Positions 17,074-26,967 of a stretch of 43,586 bases of DNA are shown piece after piece; within the stretch, counting starts at the first letter, position 1; each line of letters opens with the position of its first letter. The stretch covers positions 1-43,586 of the forward strand of contig DAHWIK010000022.1 of NCBI GenBank assembly GCA_027345185.1, read 5' to 3'. Both the position numbers and the translations under genes were made by a program. Below the pieces are notes generated by a model, which worked only from the letters and a program-made list of their open reading frames with translations, was not told the DNA's origin and did no database searches. This stretch comes from Microcaldota archaeon. Its GTDB lineage: Archaea > Micrarchaeota > Micrarchaeia > Micrarchaeales > CABMGC01.

Positions 17074-17961
17074 TTACTTTGCCTGTTCCTCAGCCTTAGG
17101 CTCCTCTGCCTTTGACGCCCCGAGCCTGACCATTCCGTTAAGGCTTAGCGCCTCCCTGACCGCCCTTGCTATGAGCTTATCCGTTATGCCTGGCTCGTAT
17201 ATCTCCGCTTCTAATCCTAGACCAAGCGCTGAGAGGTATGCCCTCCTTATGAATGTGCCAGCATTATACCTTGTCACTAATCCGATCTGCGTCGCAAGCG
17301 CATTTGCCTGCAGGAAATTGCGCGTTGCCTCGTTTGTCACGAACTGCGTATCCACTGCTAGAGTCACCTCGTTGAAAAGCAGGTCTCCTTGAACCACTGC
17401 CTTGAGCTTAGTGCCTGCCTCGAATGGCATCACATCTAGCATCTTTAGCGCCTTTGATATGGCAGTGCTTATCTTCTCACCCTTCTTGACAAGCGTCTTG
17501 CTCTTCGATATCACGACCTTTCCCTTGACGATCTGCACGTCTATTCCAGCGGCCTTCATGTCGGTGACTGCCTGACCTGGGGCGATGCTGGTCTCCCCTG
17601 ACTCTATATCTATGTCGCTGGGCGAGACCTGGTTCGGCTTTGCTATTAGCCTCATCTTGTTTGCCGATATTATTGCGTTGAGCTCGCTAGGCTCCTTGTT
17701 TGACAGGAGAATTGCGAAGTTTCCGGTAGTGTACGGCGCAAGCTTTGCAAGCCTTGGATCACTCTCAAGCAACCTTGTTGCAAGGCTTCTCCTCATTACA
17801 AGGAACTTGACCTCTGGTTTCATCTTGTTCCTTACTCGCTGCACCAAGGTGTCAGGCACCGATTCAAGAGACATTACGCCTACTGTCTTGTAGCTCTTGA
17901 GCTCCTTGGCAATCTTCTTGACGTACTCTACCTTTTCGGCTTTTAACATCATGAATATCAC
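17074..17961 (-). CDS. rpl10: Acidic ribosomal protein P0/L10
   Basis: EKVEYVKKIAKELKSYKTVGVMSLESVPDTLVQRVRNKM; L1-L10-L12 gene order. Confidence 0.96.
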   Translation of the reverse strand: MIFMMLKAEKVEYVKKIAKELKSYKTVGVMSLESVPDTLVQRVRNKMKPEVKFLVMRRSLATRLLESDPRLAKLAPYTTGNFAILLSNKEPSELNAIISANKMRLIAKPNQVSPSDIDIESGETSIAPGQAVTDMKAAGIDVQIVKGKVVISKSKTLVKKGEKISTAISKALKMLDVMPFEAGTKLKAVVQGDLLFNEVTLAVDTQFVTNEATRNFLQANALATQIGLVTRYNAGTFIRRAYLSALGLGLEAEIYEPGITDKLIARAVREALSLNGMVRLGASKAEEPKAEEQAK

Positions 17962-18593
17962 ACTACCCTGAGCGGCTTGCTCATTGTAAGCTTAACATAA
18001 GCGGACCTTATGTGGCTCCCCCCAACCTTCTTCGTGACGGTGTTCAGCACTTCCCTTACATTATCATATATCTTAGCTGGCTCCATCTCCTCATTGCCGA
18101 CTATGCAGTGGACTGTTGGGAGGTTCTTTCCCCTGTTCTTTATGCTAATCCTCTTGTTGAGCTCAATTGCAAGGTTAGCCATGCTTGCGTTGCTTCCAAC
18201 GAGCGGCTTTGGCATCTTGTTCCTTGGACCTAGAAATTGGCCCAGATTCTTTGCAACGAGCGGCATTAGATTAGGCTGGGCCATCAGTTCGTAATCAAGC
18301 AGCGAGTTGAGCCTTGCCGGATCCTTTGATATCTTCTCTATCTCAGCGCCGTCTATGACCTCTACGCCATTCTTCCTAGCCTCCTCAAGCACGGCGCGGT
18401 CTGTTGCGAAAACACCTATCTTCATGGTCTTTCCCTTTCCGTTCGGCAGTATTATCTCGATATTGACCCTGTTGTCCTGCTTGGAGAAGTCTATGCCCTT
18501 GAAATTTATAGCAAGTTCCACAGTCTGCTTGAACTTCCTCTGGCCCTTATTCTCGGCTATGAACTTGTTGAATGCCTCTAAGTCTTCTACCAT
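17958..18593 (-). CDS. rpl1: 50S ribosomal protein L1
   Basis: FKQTVELAINFKGIDFSKQDNRVNIEIILPNGKGK and LGPRNKMPKPL. Confidence 0.96.
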   Translation of the reverse strand: MVEDLEAFNKFIAENKGQRKFKQTVELAINFKGIDFSKQDNRVNIEIILPNGKGKTMKIGVFATDRAVLEEARKNGVEVIDGAEIEKISKDPARLNSLLDYELMAQPNLMPLVAKNLGQFLGPRNKMPKPLVGSNASMANLAIELNKRISIKNRGKNLPTVHCIVGNEEMEPAKIYDNVREVLNTVTKKVGGSHIRSAYVKLTMSKPLRVV

Positions 18594-18727
18594 AATTATC
18601 CCTCCTGCATAATGCAGTAGTTGCGGGAAAATACGCTGTGATTTACATTATTCCTTATCAATATAAAAGCTTTCCTGTTCACATTGCCAACTTTTTAATA
18701 TGATTGCGGTTGTATTACAGTGATTCA

Positions 18728-19291
18728 ATGTCAAATCATGCCGGACTGGCAACTAGGGTAAAGGACGTGGAGGCACTGAGAGATCTTGATGTTTTAGTCA
18801 GATCCGCGGTTGTGGGAAACGATCTCTATATCAGGCATATTAATCCGGTTGGAACATATGGCGGATTTGTGGCCAAGACTGCAAAAGTCACTGCGGATTC
18901 CTTTGTTGGGATACGGGCCTTGGTTCTTGGCAGGGCTGTCGTAATAGAAGGCTCTAACCTCACTGGAAAATCAACTGTGAAAGACTACGCAAAGGTGATA
19001 AATTCAACTCTTGCTGGAAGTCCTGAGGTCAAGGAGGACGCCAAGGTGATAAAGTCGCAGGTGTTGATGGAATGCGTTGTTGCTGGAAATTCGGTAGTAG
19101 TGGATTCAACAATATCCTTCAATGCATATGTCGCCGGATCGCTGGTTGAGAAGTCGCATATAGGAGAAGGCCGTTTCCTTGTGGATATTTCTGTGAAGAA
19201 TAACATATTTGAAGGATACGTAAGGAAAGGATCTGGTGGAAAATCCTTGGTATATGGAGACTTGTGGACGCCGCTCAGGAGAATTGAGTGA
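18728..19291 (+). CDS. Putative left-handed beta-helix / hexapeptide-repeat-like protein
   Basis: Periodic short repeats (AKVTADSFVGIRALVLGRAVVIEGSNLTGKSTVKDYAKVINSTLAG...VKEDAKVIKSQVLMECVVAGNSVVVDSTISFNAYV). Start at ATG, downstream of the TTTTTAATAT box. Confidence 0.5.
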   Translation: MSNHAGLATRVKDVEALRDLDVLVRSAVVGNDLYIRHINPVGTYGGFVAKTAKVTADSFVGIRALVLGRAVVIEGSNLTGKSTVKDYAKVINSTLAGSPEVKEDAKVIKSQVLMECVVAGNSVVVDSTISFNAYVAGSLVEKSHIGEGRFLVDISVKNNIFEGYVRKGSGGKSLVYGDLWTPLRRIE

Positions 19292-19456
19292 GAAACCCAG
19301 GCTCTTGCAGGTATTCTGGATGTTATTTTTGTCTGGGCAGGGATTTGCCAAATTATATACGATTTTCGTAATTGATTTGCGTTTCGCACAGAATATTTAA
19401 ATATAACTACAAACGAGATATTTTCTATTACCGTGGTGTGATCTGGGGATTTGAGG

Positions 19457-21637
19457 ATGGTAGATGTTAAGATGGTTACTGCAAGAAGGGATGTGGTTGC
19501 TGCTGAAAGGTCGGTAGTCAACGGACCGCCAGCCACTAGAAGCGAGGATGCAAGCATGGTGATGCACGGTACTGTCGTGAAGGATCCTTACAGATGGTTG
19601 AATAATTCTGATAGCCCTGAAGTCAGGAGATGGGTGGTTGAGCAGAACAATAACTCGCGCAGATACTTTGACAGCTCTGAAGTGAGAGACCACATACACA
19701 GAAGGCTGGAGGAGCTTGAGAGCGGCCCTGAAGTCGGAACGCCGATACCCATGGCCACAAAACTACCTTCTGGAAAACTCAGGTATTTCATGTTCAGGCG
19801 GCTTGAAGGAGACGAATACAAGGTTTTGTATTATATGGATGGCCTTGACGGAAAGCCCAAGGTGGCAATAGACCCGAGCAAGCTTAGCAGGGATGGCAAG
19901 GACTCCATGATAGACTGGTTCCCGTACGATGATGGAAGCAAGATTGCATTTACAGTATCGCATCGCGGAAGCGACGTGACGACCATCAAGGTAATTGACC
20001 TTGGAACTGGAAAGATCCTAAAGGATAAGATAGAGAAGGTCACTTTTGCGTCGGTTGAGTGGACTAATGATGGTGATGGATTCTATTACAGCCTGTGGCC
20101 AGACCTAAAGAACTATCCTGATGCAAAGAGGTTCAACCACGTCTACTACCATAAACTGGGAACCTCGCAGGAAAGAGACAAGGGCATATTCGGCAAGGGA
20201 CTGGGCGCTGACAAGAGCTGCTATGTAGATATGGATGCAGCAGGAAGGAACCTATTCATCTACGTATCGGACAATGTGAATAACGATCTCTATTACAAAA
20301 AACTCAGCAAGAATGCAAATCCTGAAATAAGAGTGCTCATAAAAGACAAGGAGGCGTCGTTCTCAGTAGTTGACATAGTAGGCAATACTGCGTACGTGCT
20401 GACAAATTATGATGCCCAGAACTATAGAGTCATAAGCTTTAACCTTGACAGCCCAGCTGAAAAGAACTGGAAGACTGTAATAAAGGAGTCAGACATGCCA
20501 ATTGAGAGCCTGATAAGTCATGGAAGCAGGATTACTGTAAAATACCTTAGGGACGGATACTCTGAGATAAGTGTCTTCTCCTTGACAGGAAGGCGGCTAG
20601 CCGATATCGATCTCCCTATAGAAGGCTCGGCGACACTGCCCTTTGCAGGTTGGGGCAATACAGGCTATTTTCACATGGGATCGCTGGTTTCTTCAGAGGC
20701 AGATTACAAGTTGAATTACGCCCATTACACTATAGAGAAATTACAACGGTCTAACATCATTGAGCCAAACAGGATAGACATGAGCAAGTACGAGATGAAG
20801 CAGGTGTGGTGCAAATCTAAGGACGGGACAGATTTTCCAATGTTCATGGTCAGTAAAAAAGGGGTCAAGAGGAACGGCAACAACCCAGTTCTGCTCTATG
20901 GATACGGAGGATTCAACCTTGCCAGCGAGCCGGACTTCAATCGTTCGATAATACCCTTTCTCGAGGACGGCGGAGTCTATGTCATAGCGAACATCAGGGG
21001 AGGCGGGGAGTATGGGACGGGTTGGTACGAGGCTGGAATTGGCAAGAACAAGCAGAACTCCTATGACGATTTCATATCTGCGGCTGAATGGCTAATAAAA
21101 AACAACTACACAAACAGCAACAGGCTCGGTATAACTGGTCGAAGCAACGGCGGTCTCCTTACTGCTGCAGTAGTGGCGCAGAGGCCTGACCTATTCAAAG
21201 CAGTGGTGTCAGAGATGCCCTTGACAGACATTATCAGTGCAGACAGGTTCGACATAGGACCGCTCTGCAAAAAGGAGTACGGAGACCCGGCTATTCCAGA
21301 GGAATTTGTGTATATGATAAAATATTCTCCGTATCACAACATAAAGCCAGGAATCCAGTATCCTTCTGTTTTGGTGATCGGAGGCGAGAACGACACGCGA
21401 TGCGATCCGTTGCACGCTAGAAAGTTCGCTGCGATAGTGCAGAATTCCACTACATCCAGCAATCCGGTGCTTCTTCTCATGCAGAGAGACATAGGCCACG
21501 GCGGATCCACAATGCCTGTGAGAAAGAGCCAGCAGCTTGAATGGACCACAGACTGGCTCACCTTCATATACGAGGAACTGGGAATGGTAGCAGAAGTGAA
21601 TAAAAGACAGTTAGAGGAGCTTAAGCGCGCCGGTTAG
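19457..21637 (+). CDS. Prolyl oligopeptidase (S9A family)
   Basis: DPYRWLNNSDSPEVRRWVVEQN, GRSNGGLLTAAV (catalytic Ser), GGENDTRCDPLHARKF (Asp), DIGHGGS (His). Confidence 0.94.
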   Translation: MVDVKMVTARRDVVAAERSVVNGPPATRSEDASMVMHGTVVKDPYRWLNNSDSPEVRRWVVEQNNNSRRYFDSSEVRDHIHRRLEELESGPEVGTPIPMATKLPSGKLRYFMFRRLEGDEYKVLYYMDGLDGKPKVAIDPSKLSRDGKDSMIDWFPYDDGSKIAFTVSHRGSDVTTIKVIDLGTGKILKDKIEKVTFASVEWTNDGDGFYYSLWPDLKNYPDAKRFNHVYYHKLGTSQERDKGIFGKGLGADKSCYVDMDAAGRNLFIYVSDNVNNDLYYKKLSKNANPEIRVLIKDKEASFSVVDIVGNTAYVLTNYDAQNYRVISFNLDSPAEKNWKTVIKESDMPIESLISHGSRITVKYLRDGYSEISVFSLTGRRLADIDLPIEGSATLPFAGWGNTGYFHMGSLVSSEADYKLNYAHYTIEKLQRSNIIEPNRIDMSKYEMKQVWCKSKDGTDFPMFMVSKKGVKRNGNNPVLLYGYGGFNLASEPDFNRSIIPFLEDGGVYVIANIRGGGEYGTGWYEAGIGKNKQNSYDDFISAAEWLIKNNYTNSNRLGITGRSNGGLLTAAVVAQRPDLFKAVVSEMPLTDIISADRFDIGPLCKKEYGDPAIPEEFVYMIKYSPYHNIKPGIQYPSVLVIGGENDTRCDPLHARKFAAIVQNSTTSSNPVLLLMQRDIGHGGSTMPVRKSQQLEWTTDWLTFIYEELGMVAEVNKRQLEELKRAG

Positions 21638-21976
21638 AATATCCAGATCCTTTCCCTTCCACGGACCTATGCCTAATGCAGTCATGGTCCCTCTGGGGAG
21701 CTGTGTCAACCCGGCATCAGAGACAAGGGCGCAGGGAATTCCCTTGTACTTGAAGGCTTCTGCAAGCCGCTTCATCTTCTCCTCGTCGTCTATCTTAAGG
21801 ATTATCTTCTTCTCACCTTCTTTGATCCACCGTTCAGCTACATCCTTGTGCACCTTCACTGTCTCTAGATAGCTCATGAGCGATGCGTGAGCTCCCTGGG
21901 CTACTGTCTTTCCAGTGCCCATGTCAAGGTCCTTCCTTATTATTATCACTTGCTTGAGTTCTTCTTCGTCCATCAT
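21611..21976 (-). CDS. pth2: Peptidyl-tRNA hydrolase (Pth2 family)
   Basis: KQVIIIRKDLDMGTGKTVAQGAHASLMSY, ALVSDAGLTQLPRGTMTALGIGP. Overlaps the 3' end of the convergent peptidase gene. Confidence 0.95.
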   Translation of the reverse strand: MMDEEELKQVIIIRKDLDMGTGKTVAQGAHASLMSYLETVKVHKDVAERWIKEGEKKIILKIDDEEKMKRLAEAFKYKGIPCALVSDAGLTQLPRGTMTALGIGPWKGKDLDILTGALKLL

Positions 21977-22098
21977 GACACCTTTGCCGCGGTTCTCGGA
22001 ATTCCGCGCATAAGCTTGCATAGCAGTGGTGCATTTTCATTTATTATCCTTCTTGCAATATCTTCAGGATCTATGAGTCTAGAATGCAACACTTTCAT
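21973..22098 (-). CDS. Small ORF of 41 aa, overlapping both neighbours
   Basis: MKVLHSRLIDPEDIARRIINENAPLLCKLMRGIPRTAAKVS. Start overlaps the upstream stop (ATGA) and the stop overlaps the pth2 start. Not in the supplied ORF list. Confidence 0.5.
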   Translation of the reverse strand: MKVLHSRLIDPEDIARRIINENAPLLCKLMRGIPRTAAKVS

Positions 22099-22337
22099 AT
22101 CATCTTGAGCTTCTGCTTCGCGCGCTCTATCTCCTTCTGGGCCTTGTGCATATGCTCTGCTACTATGTCGAGGTTCTCCAGAAGGCCATCCTCTAGGTCT
22201 GTCTTTGCCTTCCTTGCAATCCTCTTAGCTACAACGCCGCGCAGTGTCTTCTCATGCGTCTTGAGCTGCCTTGAAATAGTCTCCAGCATGTGATAGTCCT
22301 TCAGGACTTCTCCGCTTCCGGTTCTCTTTTTCGTCAT
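22095..22337 (-). CDS. Small charged helical protein
   Basis: 80-aa ORF, strongly basic and helical, first gene of a coupled trio with pth2. Confidence 0.6.
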   Translation of the reverse strand: MTKKRTGSGEVLKDYHMLETISRQLKTHEKTLRGVVAKRIARKAKTDLEDGLLENLDIVAEHMHKAQKEIERAKQKLKMI

Positions 22338-22426
22338 TCAAATCAACTTTTCAGGAGGTTTTGGACATAAATATATCTCCTGCAAGCTATTTATTGGTTA
22401 CATGGCCTAATAGATAAGGGGCTAGC

Positions 22427-23629
22427 ATGTCATCTCCTAATGCGGACAATGGAGCCGGCCTTGTAAACGGTTTGATTTCTGGTTTTTACAAAACAGCCAC
22501 TGGACTTGCACCGGACAGGATAGCTGAGCGTGAGTTCGGAGTGGGTAATTTTGACGTTAAGATCTCTCAGAGGCACATGTCCTTCAGGAACGAGCACGAC
22601 CTCAGGGGCTACCTATCGGCAAACGCCATACCTTATGTATCGTCTTCATCTGCATACTACAAATTCCCCACAGGAAGGCCCATGGAGAGGAAGGGCTGGA
22701 TGGGGTCTGAACTCGTTTTTGACCTTGACGTTACAGACATGGATTTGCCATGCCAGATCAAGCATGGAAAGTCGTGGGTGTGCAGCGTCTGTCTTGAAGA
22801 GATAAAGAAGGAAACGATAAAGCTTGTATATGATTTCCTTGTGGCTGATTTCGGGTTCTCTGAAAAGGAGATCGACGTGAATTTCAGCGGAAACCGTGGG
22901 TATCACGTCCATGTGAAGAACAAGGACGTGCTTATGCTTGATGCTGCAGCAAGGAAACAGGTAACAGAATACATATCGGGCGTGGGAATAGACTTTGACA
23001 AGTTCTTCATGCAGACCAGCAATATCTGGGACAAGGAAACCTACAATATGAAGAAGATGAAAATGGTAACCGGCCCAAATCCCAAGGAGAAGGGGTGGGG
23101 AGGGAAGATAGCCAGAAACTTCATCTCTAGTCTGGATGCAGGCCCTAGCGCGCTTGAGCGGATGGACATTGACGCAGAAACTGCGAAGAAGCTCTACAGG
23201 AACAAGATCCTGATAGAAAGGGGCATCGGCGCAGGAAGCTGGGATTTCGGGCGTGGAATCAGCGTGAAGAAGATGGTGGAGATGTGCCGTAAGATGGTGC
23301 AGAACCAGGCGATAGTGCAGAGCGACAGGATAGATCGGAACGTCACAAACGACCCGACGCACCTCCTAAGGCTGCCAAACTCGATACATGGAGGTACGGG
23401 CCTGATCGCTAGGAAGCTTGCAGCCCCCAAGGAGCTATACAGGTTCGATCCGCTGAGTGAAGGCATAGCATTCAGGAAGGGATTCGTTAAGATAAATGCC
23501 AATACTGGCTATGAGCTCAGGATGGCAGGGCAGAAGTTCGGTCCGTACGCAGGTGAGATAAAGGTGCCCACATACGTTGGAGTATACCTTTATCTGCGCG
23601 GACTTGCCAAGATAATAAACTTTATTTAG
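22427..23629 (+). CDS. priS: DNA primase small subunit PriS
   Basis: SELVFDLDVTDMD, FSGNRGYHVHV, HLLRLPNSIHGGTGL. Confidence 0.94.
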   Translation: MSSPNADNGAGLVNGLISGFYKTATGLAPDRIAEREFGVGNFDVKISQRHMSFRNEHDLRGYLSANAIPYVSSSSAYYKFPTGRPMERKGWMGSELVFDLDVTDMDLPCQIKHGKSWVCSVCLEEIKKETIKLVYDFLVADFGFSEKEIDVNFSGNRGYHVHVKNKDVLMLDAAARKQVTEYISGVGIDFDKFFMQTSNIWDKETYNMKKMKMVTGPNPKEKGWGGKIARNFISSLDAGPSALERMDIDAETAKKLYRNKILIERGIGAGSWDFGRGISVKKMVEMCRKMVQNQAIVQSDRIDRNVTNDPTHLLRLPNSIHGGTGLIARKLAAPKELYRFDPLSEGIAFRKGFVKINANTGYELRMAGQKFGPYAGEIKVPTYVGVYLYLRGLAKIINFI

Positions 23630-23675
23630 TTTTGCTTTGAATATAATGTTACAATGATTTATTCATGGTGAATTT

Positions 23676-24194
23676 ATGGGCGCTTACAAGCAGATAAACG
23701 AGACATTGCAAAAGGAATACAAGGAACGAGGCGTAGTACTGAAGTCGAGGCTCGTCGACTGGAGATCGGCTCCGCCAATAGTCAGGGTTAACCGTCCCAC
23801 AAACCTAGCGAGGGCAAGGGAGCTTGGATACAAGGCGAAACAGGGAGTGATATTGGCAAGAATAAGGATAAACAAGGGACTCAGCAAGAGGGAGAAGGCA
23901 AGGAAGGGAAGGAAGCCCTCAAAGAACGGAAGGTTCTTCGCCATGACAAAATCATTGCAGGCAATAGCAGAGGAGAGGGCTTCAAGGAAGTTCATAAACT
24001 GCGAGGTAGTAAACTCATACTACGTGGGGGAGGACGGATCGCACAAGTTCTTCGAGGCCATACTTGTTGACAAGGAGCATCCTGTGATAAAGAGCGACAG
24101 GCTCTACTCTGACGTAATCAGCAGAAAGTCAAGGGCATTTCGGGGACTGACTAGGGCCGGAAGGGAGCACCGGGACGCCATACAGGGAAGATAA
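23676..24194 (+). CDS. rpl15e: 50S ribosomal protein L15e
   Basis: MGAYKQINETLQKEYKERG...RPTNLARARELGYKAKQGVILARIRINKG. Confidence 0.96.
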   Translation: MGAYKQINETLQKEYKERGVVLKSRLVDWRSAPPIVRVNRPTNLARARELGYKAKQGVILARIRINKGLSKREKARKGRKPSKNGRFFAMTKSLQAIAEERASRKFINCEVVNSYYVGEDGSHKFFEAILVDKEHPVIKSDRLYSDVISRKSRAFRGLTRAGREHRDAIQGR

Positions 24195-24197
24195 GGT

Positions 24198-24431
24198 GTG
24201 CAGTTGCCAAAATCAGAAATATACATAGAGCTAGACGGCCCAAAGGACTATTTAGAGATACTCGATGGGGAGAAGTTTAGGAACAGCAAGGTGCAGATAA
24301 ATGTCGATGGAAAGAAGCTCAGGATAAAGATAGACTCCGAAAACCCTAAGGCTCTCATATCGGCAATCGGAAACGTGGCAAAACAGATACGTATAATAGA
24401 GCAGACTGCAGAACTTTTCAAGGATAAATAG
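24198..24431 (+). CDS. Pcc1-like KEOPS subunit candidate
   Basis: 77 aa with the Pcc1-like pattern KLRIKIDSENPKALISAIGNVAKQIRIIEQT; located between rpl15e and pelA. Confidence 0.6.
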   Translation: MQLPKSEIYIELDGPKDYLEILDGEKFRNSKVQINVDGKKLRIKIDSENPKALISAIGNVAKQIRIIEQTAELFKDK

Positions 24432-24496
24432 CTAGCTGTTGCTCTGGCTTATGTCTGATTTTTTAACTTTCTTGTCTATCCTTTAATTGTGTAAGA

Positions 24497-25516
24497 ATGC
24501 GCATAATAAGATTGAACGGAGTTACCAACTTCCTGAAACTTGAGCCGGACAACATAGACGACCTCTACCTTCTTGCAATGATAATATCGAAGAATGACGT
24601 GGTCGAGGCGCACAGCACCCGCAGGTTCAGGGCCCACGAAGGCGACAAGGGAGAGCAGAAGGACGTTACCATAAGGGTGAATGTTGAGAGGAGCGAGATA
24701 GACAAAAATGCAGGCATGCTGAGGGTTTCTGGAAAGATAGTATACGGGCACCCTGAGGAATATGTGACTATGGGGAGCTACCACACGCTCAACATAGCCG
24801 CAAGGGACATAATAGATGTACAGAAGCCCGAGTGGAAGGGCTATATAATTAAGCGGCTAAAGCAGGCAGTTGCCGATTCTAAGAAGCCGAGGCTGGGAGT
24901 CATAGTGCTTGATGATGAGAAGGCGCTTGTCTCCTACATAAAAGGCTATGGGATTGAGCCCGTGTCAGAGCTTTACAGCCGGCTGAGCAAGAGGATGAAG
25001 ATGAAGGACTTTGAGGCCAGGAAGGAGGAGTACTTCGGGGAGGTTGTAGCTGCTGTGGCGAATATGTCAGTTGATATAGTTGTTATAGCTGGACCGGGCT
25101 TTACAAAGGACGACATAAAGAAGTACATAGAAGATAAGGGAAAGGAGATAAAGAAGCAACTAGTCTACGCCTCAGCAAGCGATGCGGAAAGGTCTGGAAT
25201 ACGAGAGGTCATGCAGAGCACTGCAGTCACAAAGGTCCTGGAAAACGAACATGTCAAGAGGGAATTCGGATACATAAACAGGCTGCTGCTCGAGGTGCGC
25301 GCCGGAGTGGCTTCCTATGGTACGGATAGGCTGCTCGACTCGCTGGACAGGAAGGCAGTTTCCGCAGTGCTTGTCAATGACGACATAATAAACGATGAAA
25401 GGGTCAAGCTGGTGCTCGACAAGGCGGACAAGATGGGCATAAAGATAGAGATATTCAATTCGGATGACGATGCAGGACGGCAGCTGAAGAACTTCTCAGG
25501 CATAGCCGCAGTATAA
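24497..25516 (+). CDS. pelA: Pelota (mRNA surveillance factor aPelota)
   Basis: MRIIRLNGVTNFLKLEPDNIDDLYLLAMIISKNDVVEAHSTRRF, IVIAGPGFTKDDIKKYI. Confidence 0.95.
   Translation: MRIIRLNGVTNFLKLEPDNIDDLYLLAMIISKNDVVEAHSTRRFRAHEGDKGEQKDVTIRVNVERSEIDKNAGMLRVSGKIVYGHPEEYVTMGSYHTLNIAARDIIDVQKPEWKGYIIKRLKQAVADSKKPRLGVIVLDDEKALVSYIKGYGIEPVSELYSRLSKRMKMKDFEARKEEYFGEVVAAVANMSVDIVVIAGPGFTKDDIKKYIEDKGKEIKKQLVYASASDAERSGIREVMQSTAVTKVLENEHVKREFGYINRLLLEVRAGVASYGTDRLLDSLDRKAVSAVLVNDDIINDERVKLVLDKADKMGIKIEIFNSDDDAGRQLKNFSGIAAV
25310..25516 (+). repeat. Copy 1 of a 207-bp direct repeat (pelA 3' end)
   Basis: Matches 26968-27174 with 14 mismatches by eye, all in the 5' part; the final ~95 bp are identical. 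Confidence 0.95.
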
Positions 25517-25610
25517 CTTTGCAGGGATAGACGTTGGGAGATTTGCAGTAAATTGCTACCAATATTTTGATACCGTTTGTGGGATTTTGTATCTTTACAT
25601 TTATATAGCC

Positions 25611-26789
25611 CTACTGCTTCAAAGTAGATATCAGCTCGGAGATGTCCGTAAACTTTATGATGCAACTGCCGACTTTTATCCTTGATTTTAATCCTTCATT
25701 GAATACCACAAAGCCGCGCTTTGGGGCATATGTCGCTATGAACGAGTGCATGCTCCTCTCAACCTGACTTCCGTTTGCCTTTACTTTCACTTCGATAGGT
25801 ATTATTTCACTTCCTTTCTGGACTACGAAATCTACCTCGGCCCTGCCCTTTGTCTGCCAGTATCTTACATTCGCTCCTGATTTTATCAGCTCTGTGAGGA
25901 CATAGTTCTCAAACAGCTTCCCTTTTATTTCAGGGCTTATACTGAATTCGTTGGCTATGGCATTCCTCAATCCGGTGTCAATAAAATAAATTTTGGGCTG
26001 TTTCAAAACCTCTTTGAGCTTATTCCTGTAAAATGGTTGTATGCGAACTATCAAATAACTCTTTTCCATTGCATCCATGTATTTTTTAACTGATTGGAAA
26101 GACATTCCTAGATCATTGCATATATTGCCGTATATAACAACATTGCCGATGTAATGTGAAAGGTATGCGGATAATCTTTCCAGTGAACTTATGTCTTCTA
26201 TTTGGAAAGTCCTGGCCATATCTTTAAGTGTAATTGTTTCGGCAAGGCCCCTTAGAAGAAGTTCCTTGTCCTGTCTTTCTGGTTCAAGGACAACTTTTGG
26301 ATATCCCCCATATACCATATGCTCCTCAACGGCTCTAAGTTGTATTTTTTCTGTAACCTCTCTGATATTTTTTGTTGCAAGGAACTCTCCTAATGAAAAT
26401 GGGTAGATTCTTATTACCTCGGCCCTACCTACAAGCCATGAAAGAACCTCTTTACCCAGAGTCAATTGCGATGAGGACGTTACCCAGAGCCTCTTGCCAG
26501 AGTCAGCCAAATACTTTAGCTTCATTCCAGGATCTTTACCGTATTGGACTTCATCCAGTATGGTAACCGCTTCTCCACGAACATATTGATTCTCAAATCC
26601 CTTTATGTCTCTATCGAAAAGATCCTTTACATCTGGATCGTCAAAGGAAATGTACTGCGCTCCTACCTTTTTTGATTGCTCCTTTAGGAAAGTGGTCTTT
26701 CCGGCCTGTCGAGGCCCTACCACCACCACTATATTATTAAGCCTTGCAGCAGAATTGAATTGCTTGGTTATATCGCGGCTTATGTACAT
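25611..26789 (-). CDS. AAA ATPase with DUF4143-type C-terminus
   Basis: VVVVGPRQAGKTTFLKEQ, AVTILDEVQYGKDPG, C-terminal LFENYVLTELIKSGANVRYWQTKGRAEVDFVVQKGSEIIPIEVKVK. Confidence 0.92.
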   Translation of the reverse strand: MYISRDITKQFNSAARLNNIVVVVGPRQAGKTTFLKEQSKKVGAQYISFDDPDVKDLFDRDIKGFENQYVRGEAVTILDEVQYGKDPGMKLKYLADSGKRLWVTSSSQLTLGKEVLSWLVGRAEVIRIYPFSLGEFLATKNIREVTEKIQLRAVEEHMVYGGYPKVVLEPERQDKELLLRGLAETITLKDMARTFQIEDISSLERLSAYLSHYIGNVVIYGNICNDLGMSFQSVKKYMDAMEKSYLIVRIQPFYRNKLKEVLKQPKIYFIDTGLRNAIANEFSISPEIKGKLFENYVLTELIKSGANVRYWQTKGRAEVDFVVQKGSEIIPIEVKVKANGSQVERSMHSFIATYAPKRGFVVFNEGLKSRIKVGSCIIKFTDISELISTLKQ

Positions 26790-26967
26790 AATTCTAATTG
26801 TGGTTCTATATTTATATACTTTTCTACTTTTATTAACTTATAATTTAAGATTAGTACAACTAAAATTAACTTCAAATTTAGAATTAGTTTGGTATGTCTG
26901 TGCTTCTACTCTGTTGCACCAATTCCGATTATGGCGTCAGACGCGGCTCGGGAACGGCTAGGAGACA

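Noticed and set aside
22646-23362. 238-aa minus-strand ORF
   Set aside because: Antisense to priS, with low-complexity His/Leu composition typical of antisense frames.
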